Positions 17,538-27,374 are shown, numbered from the stretch's first letter. The stretch is 64,000 bases of DNA from an uncultured Porphyromonadaceae bacterium (GCA_900538555.1 UPYI01000002.1:186001-250000); one strand, 5' to 3'. Notes: generated from the letters alone by a model not told the origin. A program made the numbers and translations.

Positions 17538-18740
17538 ATGATGAAAAAAGAAAAAGTAGTTTTAGCATTCAGCGGAGGTCTCGACACCTCCTTTTGTGTA
17601 AAATACCTGTCGGAAGATTGCGGATACGAAGTATATACCGCCATTGCCAACACCGGCGGTTTCTCGCCCGAAGAACTGAAAAATATCGAGGAACGGGCAT
17701 ACCGGCTGGGAGCGGTGAAACATGCGTCGCTCGACATCACGCAAACCTATTACGAACAAAGTATCAAATATATGGTATTCGGAAACGTGCTGCGTAACGG
17801 AACCTATCCCATATCGGTCAGCTCGGAACGTATTTTCCAAGCTATCGCTATCATCAATTACGCCAAAGAGATCGGGGCGGGCTACGTGGCGCACGGCAGC
17901 ACCGGTGCGGGTAACGATCAGGTTCGGTTCGACCTCACGTTCCAGATACTGGCTCCCGAAATCAAGATACTCACCCCGACCCGCGACATGACGCTGACCC
18001 GCGAATATGAGATCGAATACCTCAAAAAACACGGATACGAAGCCGATTTCAAAAAACTGGAATACTCGATCAACAAAGGATTGTGGGGAACGAGCATCGG
18101 CGGCAAAGAGACTTTGAAAAGCGACCAGACGCTTCCCGAAGAGGCATACCCGTCGCAAATGACTGCCGACGCACCGCGTCGCATCACCATCGACTTCGTA
18201 AAAGGAGAAATAGCTGGTATCGACGGCACTCCCTATACCGACAAAGTGGCGGCGATACAGGCTCTCGAACAGATCGCCGCACCGTATGCCATCGGGCGCG
18301 ACATGCACATCGGCGACACGATTATCGGAATCAAAGGACGTGTCGGCTTCGAAGCCGCCGCACCGATGCTGATCATCGCCGCACACAAAATGCTCGAAAA
18401 ACATACCCTCACCAAATGGCAACAATACTGGAAAGACCAGTTGGGCACATGGTACGGCATGTTCCTGCACGAAGCCCAATACCTCGAACCGGTGATGCGC
18501 GACATGGAGGCATTCCTCGAAAGTTCGCAGAAAAACGTCACCGGTACGGTGATCGTCGATCTGAAACCTTACCACTACGTATTGGTCGGCATCGAAAGCG
18601 ACTTCGACCTGATGAAATCGGACTTCGGCGAATACGGTGAAGTAAACAAGGCATGGAGTGCCGACGACGTGAAAGGGTTCACCAAAATATTGGGCAACCA
18701 GATGAAAATCTATCACGCAGTACAAAATAAGCAGAAATAA
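17538..18740 (+). CDS. argG: Argininosuccinate synthase
   Basis: 400 residues, normal length. It joins citrulline and aspartate with ATP. The PP-loop ATP motif VVLAFSGGLDTSFCV is near the start (7-21); further family motifs are YVAHGSTGAGNDQVRFD and the segment GLWGTSIGG. The gene starts with two consecutive ATG codons, either of which could be used. It follows the GNAT gene by 19 nt. Transcription of argC may also restart after it, as a TATCTTTG box lies just past the stop. Confidence 0.97.
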   Translation: MMKKEKVVLAFSGGLDTSFCVKYLSEDCGYEVYTAIANTGGFSPEELKNIEERAYRLGAVKHASLDITQTYYEQSIKYMVFGNVLRNGTYPISVSSERIFQAIAIINYAKEIGAGYVAHGSTGAGNDQVRFDLTFQILAPEIKILTPTRDMTLTREYEIEYLKKHGYEADFKKLEYSINKGLWGTSIGGKETLKSDQTLPEEAYPSQMTADAPRRITIDFVKGEIAGIDGTPYTDKVAAIQALEQIAAPYAIGRDMHIGDTIIGIKGRVGFEAAAPMLIIAAHKMLEKHTLTKWQQYWKDQLGTWYGMFLHEAQYLEPVMRDMEAFLESSQKNVTGTVIVDLKPYHYVLVGIESDFDLMKSDFGEYGEVNKAWSADDVKGFTKILGNQMKIYHAVQNKQK

Positions 18741-18742
18741 TT

Positions 18743-18794
18743 TATCTTTGCAGGCAGGGGGCGGCACGTCGCTTCCCTGCCAAACAAAACTTTG
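18743..18794 (+). promoter_or_regulatory. Candidate internal promoter and leader hairpin before argC
   Basis: TATCTTTG at 18743-18750 is followed at once by GGCAGGG...CCCTGCC, a 7-bp perfect stem. No good TTTG is found 20 nt upstream. The hairpin would sit at the very 5' end of an argC transcript and may stabilise it. Confidence 0.45.
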
Positions 18795-18800
18795 ACACTC

Positions 18801-19769
18801 ATGATAAAAATAGGTATTATCGGCGGAGCCGGTTACACGGCAGGTGAACTGATCCGCCTGCTGATCAATCACCCCGACGCAGAAATCCGATTCATTCACA
18901 GTACGAGCCATGCCGGCGCACCGGTCGTTCAGGTACATGCCGGGCTCTTCGGAGAAACCGACATGAAGTTTACCGACGAACTGCCGTTCGACGACATCGA
19001 CGTACTCTTTTTCTGCACCGCCCACGGCGATACCCGTAAATTCATCGAGAGTCACGAACTGCCCGAATCGCTGAAACTGATCGACCTTTCGACCGATTAC
19101 CGGATCGAATCGCCCGACCACGATTTCATATACGGGCTGCCGGAGCTGAACCGGAAACGGATCGTACGGGGAAACCGGGTCGCCAACCCCGGATGCTTCG
19201 CCACTGCCATACAACTGGCATTGCTGCCTCTGGCAAAAAGCCTGATGCTGAACAACGACATACACATCAACGCCATCACCGGATCGACCGGCGCCGGACA
19301 ACGCCCGACGGAAACGACCCATTTCAGTTGGCGCAACGACAACATCTCGATCTATAAACCGTTCGCCCATCAACATCTGGCGGAAATCCGGCAAAGCCTG
19401 CAAACCCTCCAACAAAGTTTCCAATCCGAGCTGAACTTCATTCCGGTACGGGGCAACTTTTCGCGGGGTATCTTCGCCACGATCTATACCGACTGCCCGG
19501 TAGAACTTCCGCTCATCCGCGATCTGTACGAACAGTATTACGACGATCACAACTTTACATTCATCACCGACACCATGCCCGACCTGAAACAGGTGATAAA
19601 TACCAACAAATGCCTGCTTCACCTCGAAAAGCACGGCAACAAACTGCTGATCGTATCGGTGATCGACAACCTGCTGAAAGGTGCGTCGGGACAAGCCGTA
19701 CACAACATGAACCTGTTGTTCGGGCTGCACGAATGTACCGGGCTGCGGCTGAAACCGTCGGCATTCTAA
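18801..19769 (+). CDS. argC: N-acyl-gamma-glutamyl-phosphate reductase
   Basis: 322 residues. It reduces N-acyl-glutamyl phosphate to the semialdehyde with NADPH. The Rossmann motif GIIGGAGYTAGELIRLL is at the start, followed by FFCTAHGD, DLSTDYRI, the active-site cysteine in NPGCFATAIQLALLPL, and the conserved end VIDNLLKGASGQAVHNMN. An in-frame TTG nine bases upstream would add three residues, but ATG at 18801 gives the usual M-I-K-I-G-I-I-G-G start and is preferred. The acyl group may be acetyl or succinyl in this phylum. Confidence 0.96.
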   Translation: MIKIGIIGGAGYTAGELIRLLINHPDAEIRFIHSTSHAGAPVVQVHAGLFGETDMKFTDELPFDDIDVLFFCTAHGDTRKFIESHELPESLKLIDLSTDYRIESPDHDFIYGLPELNRKRIVRGNRVANPGCFATAIQLALLPLAKSLMLNNDIHINAITGSTGAGQRPTETTHFSWRNDNISIYKPFAHQHLAEIRQSLQTLQQSFQSELNFIPVRGNFSRGIFATIYTDCPVELPLIRDLYEQYYDDHNFTFITDTMPDLKQVINTNKCLLHLEKHGNKLLIVSVIDNLLKGASGQAVHNMNLLFGLHECTGLRLKPSAF

Positions 19770-19771
19770 CC

Positions 19772-19907
19772 CCGACGGGAAAAGGGCGCACCGTCGGGAA
19801 AGAGACCCGCCGTGCGGCTTCCGCCTCCGCCCCTCCAACGGGATGCCGGAATAGTCTGTACACACTTTAAAGGGGATGCCTCAGAATTTGCATGCCGGCA
19901 CATCCCC
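19772..19907 (+). promoter_or_regulatory. Two hairpins in the argC-argD spacer
   Basis: CCGACGG...CCGTCGG (19772-19797) directly follows argC, and GGGGATG...CATCCCC (19872-19907) ends 25 nt before argD. Neither has a T-run, so they look like processing or stabilising structures or palindromic repeats rather than terminators. Confidence 0.4.
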
Positions 19908-19932
19908 GCTCATTTAAACCACAGAAATCAGA

Positions 19933-21054
19933 ATGAATCTATTTGACGTATATCCCCTTTTCGATATCGAAATCGTAAAAGGCTCCGGCTGCCATGTCTG
20001 GGACAACGCCGGAAACGAATATCTCGACCTCTACGGAGGTCATGCCGTAATCTCTATCGGTCACGCACAACCGCACTATGTGGAAATGATCAGCCGTCAA
20101 GCCGCCCGGCTCGGCTTCTATTCCAACTCGGTAATCAATACGCTGCAACAACAGGTAGCACAACGGTTAGGCAAAATATCGGGCTACGACGACTACTCGC
20201 TGTTCCTCGTCAATTCCGGTGCCGAAGCCAACGAAAACGCGCTGAAACTGGCATCGTTCCAAAACGGACGCACCCGCGTTATCGCATTCGAAAAAGCATT
20301 CCACGGACGCACGTCGCTTGCCGTCGAGGCGACGCACAACCCCAAATTCAGTGCCCCGATCAACCGGAACGGGCACGTCACCTATGTACCGCTCAACGAC
20401 ATCGAAGCCGTACGCCGCGAACTTGAACAGGGCGATGTCTGCGCCGTCATTATCGAATGCATACAGGGCGTAGGCGGAATACAGGTTGCCGAAACCGGAT
20501 TCCTGCAAGAACTGCGCGAAGTGTGTACCCGTACCGGCACGATACTCATCGCCGACGAAATCCAATCGGGATACGGACGCAGCGGAAAATTTTTCGCCCA
20601 CCAATACGCAGACATCCGTCCCGATCTGATCACCGTAGCCAAAGGCATCGGCAACGGATTCCCGATGGCAGGCGTACTGATCAGCCCGCTGTTCACCCCC
20701 GTGTACGGGCAGCTCGGCACTACGTTCGGCGGCAACCATCTGGCTTGCGCCGCAGCCCTTGCCGTAATCGACGTAATCGAAGAACAGCATCTGGTAGAAA
20801 ATGCCGCCACCGTAGGAAACTACCTGATACAGGAACTGCGCCGTTTGCCGCAAATCCGCGAGGTGCGCGGTAAAGGTTTGATGATCGGGCTGGAATTCGA
20901 AACCCCGATAGCCGACCTGCGCCGGCGGCTGCTGTTCGAGCAAAAAGTATTCACCGGAGTCAGCGGCACCCATGTCATCCGCCTTCTGCCCCCGCTCTGC
21001 CTCACCCGCTCCGATGCCGACGAATTTATCGGACGGTTGAAAAACGTACTTTAA
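19933..21054 (+). CDS. argD: N-acylornithine aminotransferase (class III)
   Basis: 373 residues, the usual length for the compact ArgD group. It is a PLP enzyme converting N-acyl-glutamate semialdehyde to N-acyl-ornithine. Family motifs: DLYGGHAVISIGHAQPHY near the start, LVNSGAEANENALKLA, AFHGRT, the IADEIQSGYGRSGKFFA segment before the PLP Asp/Glu region, and TVAKGIGNGFPMAG with the Schiff-base lysine, then GTTFGGNHLACAAALAV. Last visible gene of the arginine operon. The specificity, acetyl or succinyl, cannot be read from the sequence. Confidence 0.95.
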   Translation: MNLFDVYPLFDIEIVKGSGCHVWDNAGNEYLDLYGGHAVISIGHAQPHYVEMISRQAARLGFYSNSVINTLQQQVAQRLGKISGYDDYSLFLVNSGAEANENALKLASFQNGRTRVIAFEKAFHGRTSLAVEATHNPKFSAPINRNGHVTYVPLNDIEAVRRELEQGDVCAVIIECIQGVGGIQVAETGFLQELREVCTRTGTILIADEIQSGYGRSGKFFAHQYADIRPDLITVAKGIGNGFPMAGVLISPLFTPVYGQLGTTFGGNHLACAAALAVIDVIEEQHLVENAATVGNYLIQELRRLPQIREVRGKGLMIGLEFETPIADLRRRLLFEQKVFTGVSGTHVIRLLPPLCLTRSDADEFIGRLKNVL

Positions 21055-21120
21055 CCCGAATAGCCTCCACCTGCCGGACCTGCCGGATGAAAAGTTGTTG
21101 ATAAGTTACCGGGCACGCCG

Positions 21121-21151
21121 TTGTTTATCCGAAAGATAATCCCTATTTTTG
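21121..21151 (+). promoter_or_regulatory. Candidate promoter of ssb
   Basis: TTG at 21121-21123, a 20-nt spacer and TATTTTTG at 21144-21151. The motif GATAATCCCTATTT around this box occurs again as GATTATCCCTATTT about 70 nt downstream (near 21208), a short direct repeat. Confidence 0.5.
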
Positions 21152-21302
21152 TAAAGGATAAGCAGCCGATCGACCCTCCGGGAAACCGGTCGGTGCGTAC
21201 GGAAAAGATTATCCCTATTTCAAAATCAGGCAAGGACGCGGCATACCGCGCAAAGCGATATGCCGCGCCCCTGTATTTACCGAACCGAAAAAACAAAAGA
21301 TC

Positions 21303-21743
21303 ATGTCTGTAAACAAAGTCATCTTGGTAGGCAACGTGGGCAAAGACCCCGATGTACGTTATCTCGAAAACAACGTATGCGTAGCCAGCTTTCCTCTGGC
21401 AACAACCGAACGGGGATATACCACCCAAAGCGGAATACAAGTGCCGGATAAGACCGAATGGCACAACATCGTGTTGTGGCGCGGACTGGCTGAGATAGCC
21501 GAAAAATACATCCGGAAAGGATCGCAACTCTATATCGAAGGGAAAATCCGCACCCGCTCCTACGAAGACCAGAACAAAGTAAGACGATACACGACCGAGA
21601 TCTACGCCGACAACCTCGAACTGCTCGGACGGCGTGCCGACACGACAGTGACCTCTACACAGACAACCGTGCAGACTCAACAAACCACACAGGAGAGCAA
21701 CGTGGCAAATGGAAATAATTCGGCGGACGATTTGCCATTCTGA
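21303..21743 (+). CDS. ssb: Single-stranded DNA-binding protein
   Basis: 146 residues. An OB-fold occupies about 1-110: MSVNKVILVGNVGKDPDVRY, then TEWHNIVLWRGLAEIAEKYI and LYIEGKIRTRSYED. It is followed by a Gln/Thr-rich linker and the acidic C-terminal tip DDLPF, which recruits repair and replication partners. It is the first gene of a plus-strand group that continues with gldE and gldD, an arrangement frequent in Bacteroidales. No mutY gene is seen before it here. Confidence 0.97.
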   Translation: MSVNKVILVGNVGKDPDVRYLENNVCVASFPLATTERGYTTQSGIQVPDKTEWHNIVLWRGLAEIAEKYIRKGSQLYIEGKIRTRSYEDQNKVRRYTTEIYADNLELLGRRADTTVTSTQTTVQTQQTTQESNVANGNNSADDLPF

Positions 21744-21962
21744 TTTATTATCGTAAATTTGCCCACGGATAAAACATTATCCGCTAACAGGATATGCGAA
21801 ACCAAAGCCGGAATGCGGTACTTCGGGTGTTCATTTTTCGCACGAGGTGCCGTATTTCGCCCGTTCGGGGCTGGCGACAGGCTATCGTTCCGCTATCTCC
21901 TTGCAGCGGGAAAAACCCGGCAACGGGAATTTCCCCCTATTGTTTAACTAATTCCTATACAC

Positions 21963-23291
21963 TTGGACCCAGATTCTTATTTATCTGAATTATCTTCCGC
22001 TATCGAAATCGCCCCTCCGTCGGTCGGTGCTATCATAGCTTTGATTTTGGCAGGCCTCTGCCTCCTCTTATCCGGATTCGTTTCGGCTTCCGAGATCGGA
22101 TTTTTCTCTCTGTCCGGCGACGAACTCCAACAACTCGACAAAGAAGACCCCCGCGACCGGACGATCATCTCGCTGTTGGAAAATCCGGAAAAACTGTTGG
22201 CGACCATACTCATATACAACAATCTGGTAAACGTAACGGTCGTAATACTCTGCAACCTCTTCTTCTCGGAAGTGCTGCTATTCAAAAGCGCGTTGCTCAG
22301 TTTTATATTCCAGACCATCATTCTGACATTCCTGTTGCTGCTTTTCGGCGAAGTGATCCCTAAATTCTATTCCAACCAAAAGCCGCTCCGCTGGGCGCGT
22401 TTCGCCTGCAACGGCATCCGGTTCATGCAACGCACCGTATCGCCGCTGGCAAACCTGCTGGTGCGCAGCACGAATATCGTAAACAAGCACGTCACCAAAA
22501 AGAACGCCAACCTGTCGATCAACGAACTCTCGCAGGCGCTCGAAATGACCAAAGTAGAGGCGCACGACGAAAAAGAGATGCTCGAAGGCATCATCACATT
22601 CGGACGCAAAACCGTGCAGGAGGTGATGATCGCGCGGGTAGACATGACCGGCATCGAGATCCGCTCCGACTTCAAACACCTGCTCGAAGTCGTCATCGAA
22701 TCGGGATATTCGCGCATACCCGTTTATGACGGATCGGAAGACGACATCAAAGGAATCCTGTACAGCAAAGACCTGCTGCCCTATATCAACAAAGACGAAA
22801 ACTTCGATTGGCGGAAACTGATCCGCCGTGCCTATTTCGTGCCGGAAACAAAAATGATCGACGACCTGCTCGAAGAGTTCCGCACCAACCGCATACACAT
22901 GGCGATCGTAGTCGATGAATTCGGCGGCACATCGGGTATCGTCACCATGGAAGACCTTCTGGAAGAAATCGTAGGCGAAATCAGCGACGAGTTCGATGAA
23001 GAAGAAAAGCAATACACCAAGATCGACGACTACACGTATGTGTTCGAAGCCAAAATCCTGCTCAACGACTTCTACAAAATATCGGGAGTAGCGGAAGAGG
23101 AATTCGGCGAAAAAACGGAAGAGGTGGAAACACTGGCAGGTTTGTTGCTCAGCATCAAGGAGGACTTCCCCAAATTACAGGAAACCATCAACTTCGGACG
23201 CTGCCATTTCACGGTACTCGAAATCGACAAACGCCGCATTCTGAAAATCAAAGTCCGTATCGACCCGACGACGGAAGGAGACAACGCATAA
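21963..23291 (+). CDS. gldE: GldE, CNNM/CBS-domain transporter-like membrane protein
   Basis: 442 residues, starting at TTG (M-D-P-D-S-Y-L), a start conserved in spirit among GldE relatives; the next ATG would remove the first membrane segment. A DUF21/CNNM membrane domain (about 20-190, with LCLLLSGFVSASEIGFFSL and the basic-acidic QQLDKEDPRDR) is followed by two CBS domains (about 205-340, VMIARVDMTGIEI, IVVDEFGGTSGIVTMEDLLEE) and a CorC/HlyC-type C-terminal domain. In gliding Bacteroidota GldE is linked genetically with GldD. Its biochemical activity is unknown; the family includes Mg/Co efflux proteins. It lies directly before gldD. Confidence 0.9.
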   Translation: MDPDSYLSELSSAIEIAPPSVGAIIALILAGLCLLLSGFVSASEIGFFSLSGDELQQLDKEDPRDRTIISLLENPEKLLATILIYNNLVNVTVVILCNLFFSEVLLFKSALLSFIFQTIILTFLLLLFGEVIPKFYSNQKPLRWARFACNGIRFMQRTVSPLANLLVRSTNIVNKHVTKKNANLSINELSQALEMTKVEAHDEKEMLEGIITFGRKTVQEVMIARVDMTGIEIRSDFKHLLEVVIESGYSRIPVYDGSEDDIKGILYSKDLLPYINKDENFDWRKLIRRAYFVPETKMIDDLLEEFRTNRIHMAIVVDEFGGTSGIVTMEDLLEEIVGEISDEFDEEEKQYTKIDDYTYVFEAKILLNDFYKISGVAEEEFGEKTEEVETLAGLLLSIKEDFPKLQETINFGRCHFTVLEIDKRRILKIKVRIDPTTEGDNA

Positions 23292-23301
23292 GCCGACAAG
23301 G

Positions 23302-23886
23302 ATGAAAAGATACGCCGACATCATCCCGGCGGCACTTCTGCTCGCCGTATCGCTGGCAGCCTGCCGACCCGCACCGACCCCGAAGCCGGATGCCTATTTC
23401 CGCATCGACCCGCCGGCAGAAAATTACCGCCGTGCGGAAACTTTGCCCGTAACATTCGAAATTTCGGCAGAAGCCACCGCCACGCCGGCATCTCCGGCAG
23501 AGAAGCAGCCCGAGGTGCTCTGGTCGCAGATACATTATCCCCGATACCACGCGACGCTCTATTGCAGCTACCATCCGTTACGCGGCAATCTCGCCTCGTT
23601 ATTGGAAGAAAACCGGGAACTCATCTACCGGCAAAGCGTATATGCCGATGCCGTGCAGGCGAGCCGCTTCGAAGATGAAGAACGTCCGCTATACGCCACC
23701 CTCTACGAGCTGTCGGGCGAAAGCGCCACACCCATACAATTCATCGCCACCGACAGCTTGCGATACCTGCTGCGGGGCGCACTGTATTTCGACACGCCGG
23801 TACAGAACGACTCCATAACGCCCGTACTCGGATACCTGACCGACGAGGTGATCCACCTCATCGAAACCATAGAATACCCCCATTGA
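23302..23886 (+). CDS. gldD: GldD-like gliding motility lipoprotein
   Basis: 194 residues with a lipoprotein signal (LAACRP, Cys at about 21) followed by the family hallmark PKPDAYFRIDPP. Further conserved stretches: ILWSQIHYP-type text (VLWSQIHYPRYHATLYCSYHP) and LYELSGESATPIQFIATDS, then LRGALYFDTPVQNDSI. GldD is a cell-envelope lipoprotein associated with gliding and T9SS-linked functions in Bacteroidota. The gene follows gldE by 10 nt. Its presence agrees with the T9SS tails found on the module/GH5 proteins, although gldD is not itself proof of a working T9SS. Confidence 0.9.
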   Translation: MKRYADIIPAALLLAVSLAACRPAPTPKPDAYFRIDPPAENYRRAETLPVTFEISAEATATPASPAEKQPEVLWSQIHYPRYHATLYCSYHPLRGNLASLLEENRELIYRQSVYADAVQASRFEDEERPLYATLYELSGESATPIQFIATDSLRYLLRGALYFDTPVQNDSITPVLGYLTDEVIHLIETIEYPH

Positions 23887-23890
23887 CGCC

Positions 23891-24529
23891 ATGCCTTTCT
23901 ACGAACAAACCGACCTGCCATCCGGTACGACCATCCTGTTGTGGCACATCACCGAAACCGAACAAGAGTTCATGAAACTCGGCGGCAACCCGCTTGCGTG
24001 GCAACTGCTGCTCATGTCGCAGCCCAATGCCAAACGCCGGCGCGAACTGCTCGCCGTACGCATGCTGCTCAAAACCTATTTCGGGAAAGTAACGGAAATC
24101 AGATACTCCGATGCGGGCGTTCCCATGCTTGCCGGCAACGCCATGCAATTGTCGGTGAGCCACACGGGCGACTGGGCGGCGATAGCCCTGCATCCGACCC
24201 GGAAGATCGGCATCGACATCGAAACGATCGGAAACAAAGTAGAACGGGTAGCCCATAAATTCCTCTCGGAAGAAGAGGCGGAATACATCCCGAAAACATC
24301 GGGCAATATCGTCATGCACCTCTATTGGTGTGCCAAAGAAGCCCTGTACAAAGCCATAGGCAAAACCGGGGTGGATTTCATACAGCACCTGCATGTCGAT
24401 GCGTTCGACACCCCGACAAAAGGCACGACCACAGCCTGCGAAAAAACGACGCCCGATACCCAACCTTACAGATTGCAGTACCGGACGTACGACGATTTCG
24501 TATTAGTATGCGCCGAGCCGATCGGCTAA
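23891..24529 (+). CDS. 4'-phosphopantetheinyl transferase (Sfp/EntD type)
   Basis: 212 residues. It transfers the phosphopantetheine arm from CoA to acyl- or peptidyl-carrier proteins. The magnesium-binding motif is IGIDIETIG (about 107-115) and the second signature is WCAKEALYKAIGKTGVDF (about 148-165); the histidine-containing LSVSHTGDWAAIA segment precedes them. It begins 4 nt after gldD, so co-translated. This gene order (ssb, gldE, gldD, transferase) recurs in Bacteroidales. Confidence 0.92.
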   Translation: MPFYEQTDLPSGTTILLWHITETEQEFMKLGGNPLAWQLLLMSQPNAKRRRELLAVRMLLKTYFGKVTEIRYSDAGVPMLAGNAMQLSVSHTGDWAAIALHPTRKIGIDIETIGNKVERVAHKFLSEEEAEYIPKTSGNIVMHLYWCAKEALYKAIGKTGVDFIQHLHVDAFDTPTKGTTTACEKTTPDTQPYRLQYRTYDDFVLVCAEPIG

Positions 24530-24538
24530 ACCGCACGC

Positions 24539-25984
24539 TTAACGTTTATTTTTTCTTGCCAACCACAAAGCGGACATATCTTCCAACGTCTTGCCTTTGG
24601 TCTCAGGCACACATTTCCAGACGAACAACGCAGCCATCACGCAGATTACGGCATACAAACCGTAAGCGAACATCGGGCTGAAATCGTACATGGCAGGGAA
24701 TGTGGACGAAACGACATAGTTGGAAATCCATTGGAAAGCCACGGCGATAGCCACCGCTTTCCCGCGAATCGTATTGGGGAAAATCTCGGAAATATAGACC
24801 CAGCAGATCGGTCCCCACGACATCATGAACGATGCCGAGTAGAGCATGATGCCCAACACGGGGACAGCACCTTTGATGCCCAGATTATCGCATGCGGCAA
24901 CGATGAACGCACCGACAGCCATACCGATCGAACCGATGATCAGCAACGGTTTCCGTCCCAGCTTCTCGACCGTGAAAATAGCCACTAAGGTAAACAGGAT
25001 ATTCACCACGCCCATCAGCACAGTCTGCTCCATGCCGCCTCCGGCAGCACCGGTCGCACTTTCAAATATACGGGGTGCATAATAAAGCACGGCATTGATA
25101 CCCACTGCCTGTTGGAATACAGAGAGCAGGATACCGATCACGATCACTGCCAGACCGTAAGTGAGCAGTTTCTCGGTCTTTTCCTTTGCCGTATTCTTGA
25201 TTTCGGACAGCACACGTTTCGCCTCTTCCGTTCCGTTGATCTTTTCCAAAATAGTGAATGCCTTCTGGTCCTGAGATACCATAGCCAGATAGCGCGGAGT
25301 TTCGGGAACGAAGAACAGCAGCAAGCCGAACAACGCCGCCGGAACCGTCTCGGAAACGAACATGTAACGCCAGCCCTCGGCAATCATCCATTGTGCATCG
25401 TCGGCATTGACCAATACGCCGTTCTCATATACCGGATTCACATGGTCGCCCATGATCATATAGTTCACGAAATAAACGACCAACATACCGAAGATAATGG
25501 CAAACTGGTTGCACGACACCAACGTACCGCGGATATTCGCCGGAGATATTTCGGCAATGTACATCGGGCAGACTGCCGAAGCGAGCCCGACACCGATACC
25601 GCCCAATACACGATACAGGTTGAAAGTGATCAACAGGCTGAAAGAAGCCGCACCCTTCTCGAAGAAGATAAATTCGGGATAGAACGATCCGAGCGCGGAA
25701 AGGAAGAAGAGCAACGCGGCAAAACGCAACGAATTGCGACGACCCCAATTGGAGGCAAGGTATCCCGACAACACACTACCGATCACACAACCGATCAATG
25801 CGCTCGAAGCCGTAAGACCATGCCAGAACTTATTATAAACGAAATCCTGCGCGCCGAGGAAGAAAGCTTCCAGCCCCTTCTCCGCACCGGAAATCACAGC
25901 CGTATCGTAGCCGAACAACAACCCTCCGAGGATCGTCACCGCCACAATCGACATCAAATACGATTTACTACCTTTGTTATTCAT
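24539..25984 (-). CDS. xylE: D-xylose:proton symporter, MFS sugar porter
   Basis: 481 residues with about 12 membrane helices. Sugar-porter motifs: GYDTAVISGAEKGL near the N-terminus, the loop SNWGRRNSLRFAA, PETPRYLAM before the central cytoplasmic domain, QQAVGINAVLYYAPRIF in helix 7, and VPETKGKTLEDM at the C-terminus. The match is to the XylE group of bacterial members. It is the third structural gene of the xylose operon, 73 nt after xylA, and imports xylose released by external hydrolases. Confidence 0.93.
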   Translation of the reverse strand: MNNKGSKSYLMSIVAVTILGGLLFGYDTAVISGAEKGLEAFFLGAQDFVYNKFWHGLTASSALIGCVIGSVLSGYLASNWGRRNSLRFAALLFFLSALGSFYPEFIFFEKGAASFSLLITFNLYRVLGGIGVGLASAVCPMYIAEISPANIRGTLVSCNQFAIIFGMLVVYFVNYMIMGDHVNPVYENGVLVNADDAQWMIAEGWRYMFVSETVPAALFGLLLFFVPETPRYLAMVSQDQKAFTILEKINGTEEAKRVLSEIKNTAKEKTEKLLTYGLAVIVIGILLSVFQQAVGINAVLYYAPRIFESATGAAGGGMEQTVLMGVVNILFTLVAIFTVEKLGRKPLLIIGSIGMAVGAFIVAACDNLGIKGAVPVLGIMLYSASFMMSWGPICWVYISEIFPNTIRGKAVAIAVAFQWISNYVVSSTFPAMYDFSPMFAYGLYAVICVMAALFVWKCVPETKGKTLEDMSALWLARKNKR

Positions 25985-26057
25985 GGTTCATTGGATAATA
26001 TAAAACGATATATTCCGGAACACCCTTTCGAGCATTCCGGAATATTCGGATTTAAGA

Positions 26058-27374
26058 TTAGCAATACATGTTCACGATTGCTTCGTACAATTCTTGTTTT
26101 CCGCTGGTCTGTTTCGGTTCGCCTACCGTTTTGGCATAAGCCACCAAGTCTTCCAACGAAAGTTTGCCTTCTTCGAACTCTTTACCTTTGCCGGCATCGA
26201 ACGAAGCGTAACGTTCTGCCAACATTTTCTTGTAGGGAGATTCGGAGAGGATAGCGGCTGCGCTTTCCAATGCACGTGCCATAGCATCCATACCGGCGAT
26301 GTGGGCGATGAAAATATCCTCCAAATCGGTAGAGTTACGACGGGTTTTGGCATCGAAGTTCGTACCGCCGTTACCCAGACCGCCGTTGCGGATAATCTGC
26401 ATCATGGCTTGCGTCAGTTCGTAGTTGTCTACGGGGAATTGGTCGGTATCCCATCCGTTCTGGTAATCTCCGCGGTTAGCGTCGATCGAACCCAGCATAC
26501 CGTTATCGACAGCCACTGCCAATTCGTGTTCGAACGTATGACCAGCCAATGTAGCGTGGTTTACCTCGATGTTCACTTTGAAATCTTTTTCCAGACCGTG
26601 AGCTTTGAGGAAGCCGACAACCGTTTCCGTATCTACATCGTATTGATGTTTGGTCGGTTCCATCGGTTTCGGTTCGATCAGGAACGTACCTTTGAAACCA
26701 CGGGCACGGGCATAGTCGCGAGCCAGCGTCAGCATCTGTGCCAAGTGTTCTTTTTCTCTCTTCTGATCCGTGTTCAGCAACGACATATAACCTTCGCGAC
26801 CGCCCCAGAATACATAGTTCTGTCCGCCGAGTTCGATCGTAGCGTCGATAGCGTTTTTGATTTGTACGGCAGCGCGGGCAACTACATCGAAATCGGGGTT
26901 GGTAGCCGCACCGTTCATATAACGTGCATGGCTGAATACGTTGGCAGTACCCCACAACAGTTTGATACCGGTTTCAGCCTGTTTTTGTTTGGCATAAGCG
27001 ACGATCTCTTTCAGATTGGCTTCATATTCCTCGATCGTAGCAGCTTCGTTGCAAAGGTCTACATCGTGGAAACAATAGTATTCGATACCCATTTTCTGCA
27101 TGAATTCGAAACCTGCATCCATTTTATTTTTAGCAGCTTCTACGGCTGTTGCACCGTGATTCCAGGGGAACGATTTGGTCGTACCGCCGAATTGGTCGCC
27201 ACCCTCTGCGCACAAAGTGTGCCACCAAGCCATGGAGAATTTCAACCAGTCTTTCATTTTTTTGCCCAATACCTCTTTTTCCGCATCGTAGTAACGGTAA
27301 GCCATCGGGTTTTTACTCTCTTTACCTTCGAATTTAATTTTTCCTATACCGGGAAAATATTCTTTCTTTTCCAT
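26058..27374 (-). CDS. xylA: Xylose isomerase
   Basis: 438 residues, the class II length. It converts xylose to xylulose in the cytoplasm. Family signatures: YYCFHDVDLCNEAATIEE around the catalytic His, the FWGGREGYMSLLNTD segment, LIEPKPMEPTKHQYD with metal ligands, and VNIEVNHATLAGHTFEHEL, then GSIDANRGDYQNGWDTDQFP. It is 27 nt downstream of xylB. All typical metal-binding motifs are present. Confidence 0.98.
   Translation of the reverse strand: MEKKEYFPGIGKIKFEGKESKNPMAYRYYDAEKEVLGKKMKDWLKFSMAWWHTLCAEGGDQFGGTTKSFPWNHGATAVEAAKNKMDAGFEFMQKMGIEYYCFHDVDLCNEAATIEEYEANLKEIVAYAKQKQAETGIKLLWGTANVFSHARYMNGAATNPDFDVVARAAVQIKNAIDATIELGGQNYVFWGGREGYMSLLNTDQKREKEHLAQMLTLARDYARARGFKGTFLIEPKPMEPTKHQYDVDTETVVGFLKAHGLEKDFKVNIEVNHATLAGHTFEHELAVAVDNGMLGSIDANRGDYQNGWDTDQFPVDNYELTQAMMQIIRNGGLGNGGTNFDAKTRRNSTDLEDIFIAHIAGMDAMARALESAAAILSESPYKKMLAERYASFDAGKGKEFEEGKLSLEDLVAYAKTVGEPKQTSGKQELYEAIVNMYC

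Noticed and set aside
17562..19865. 767-codon open frame on the minus strand
   Set aside because: It spans the antisense of argG, argC and their spacer. Both plus-strand genes are unambiguous.
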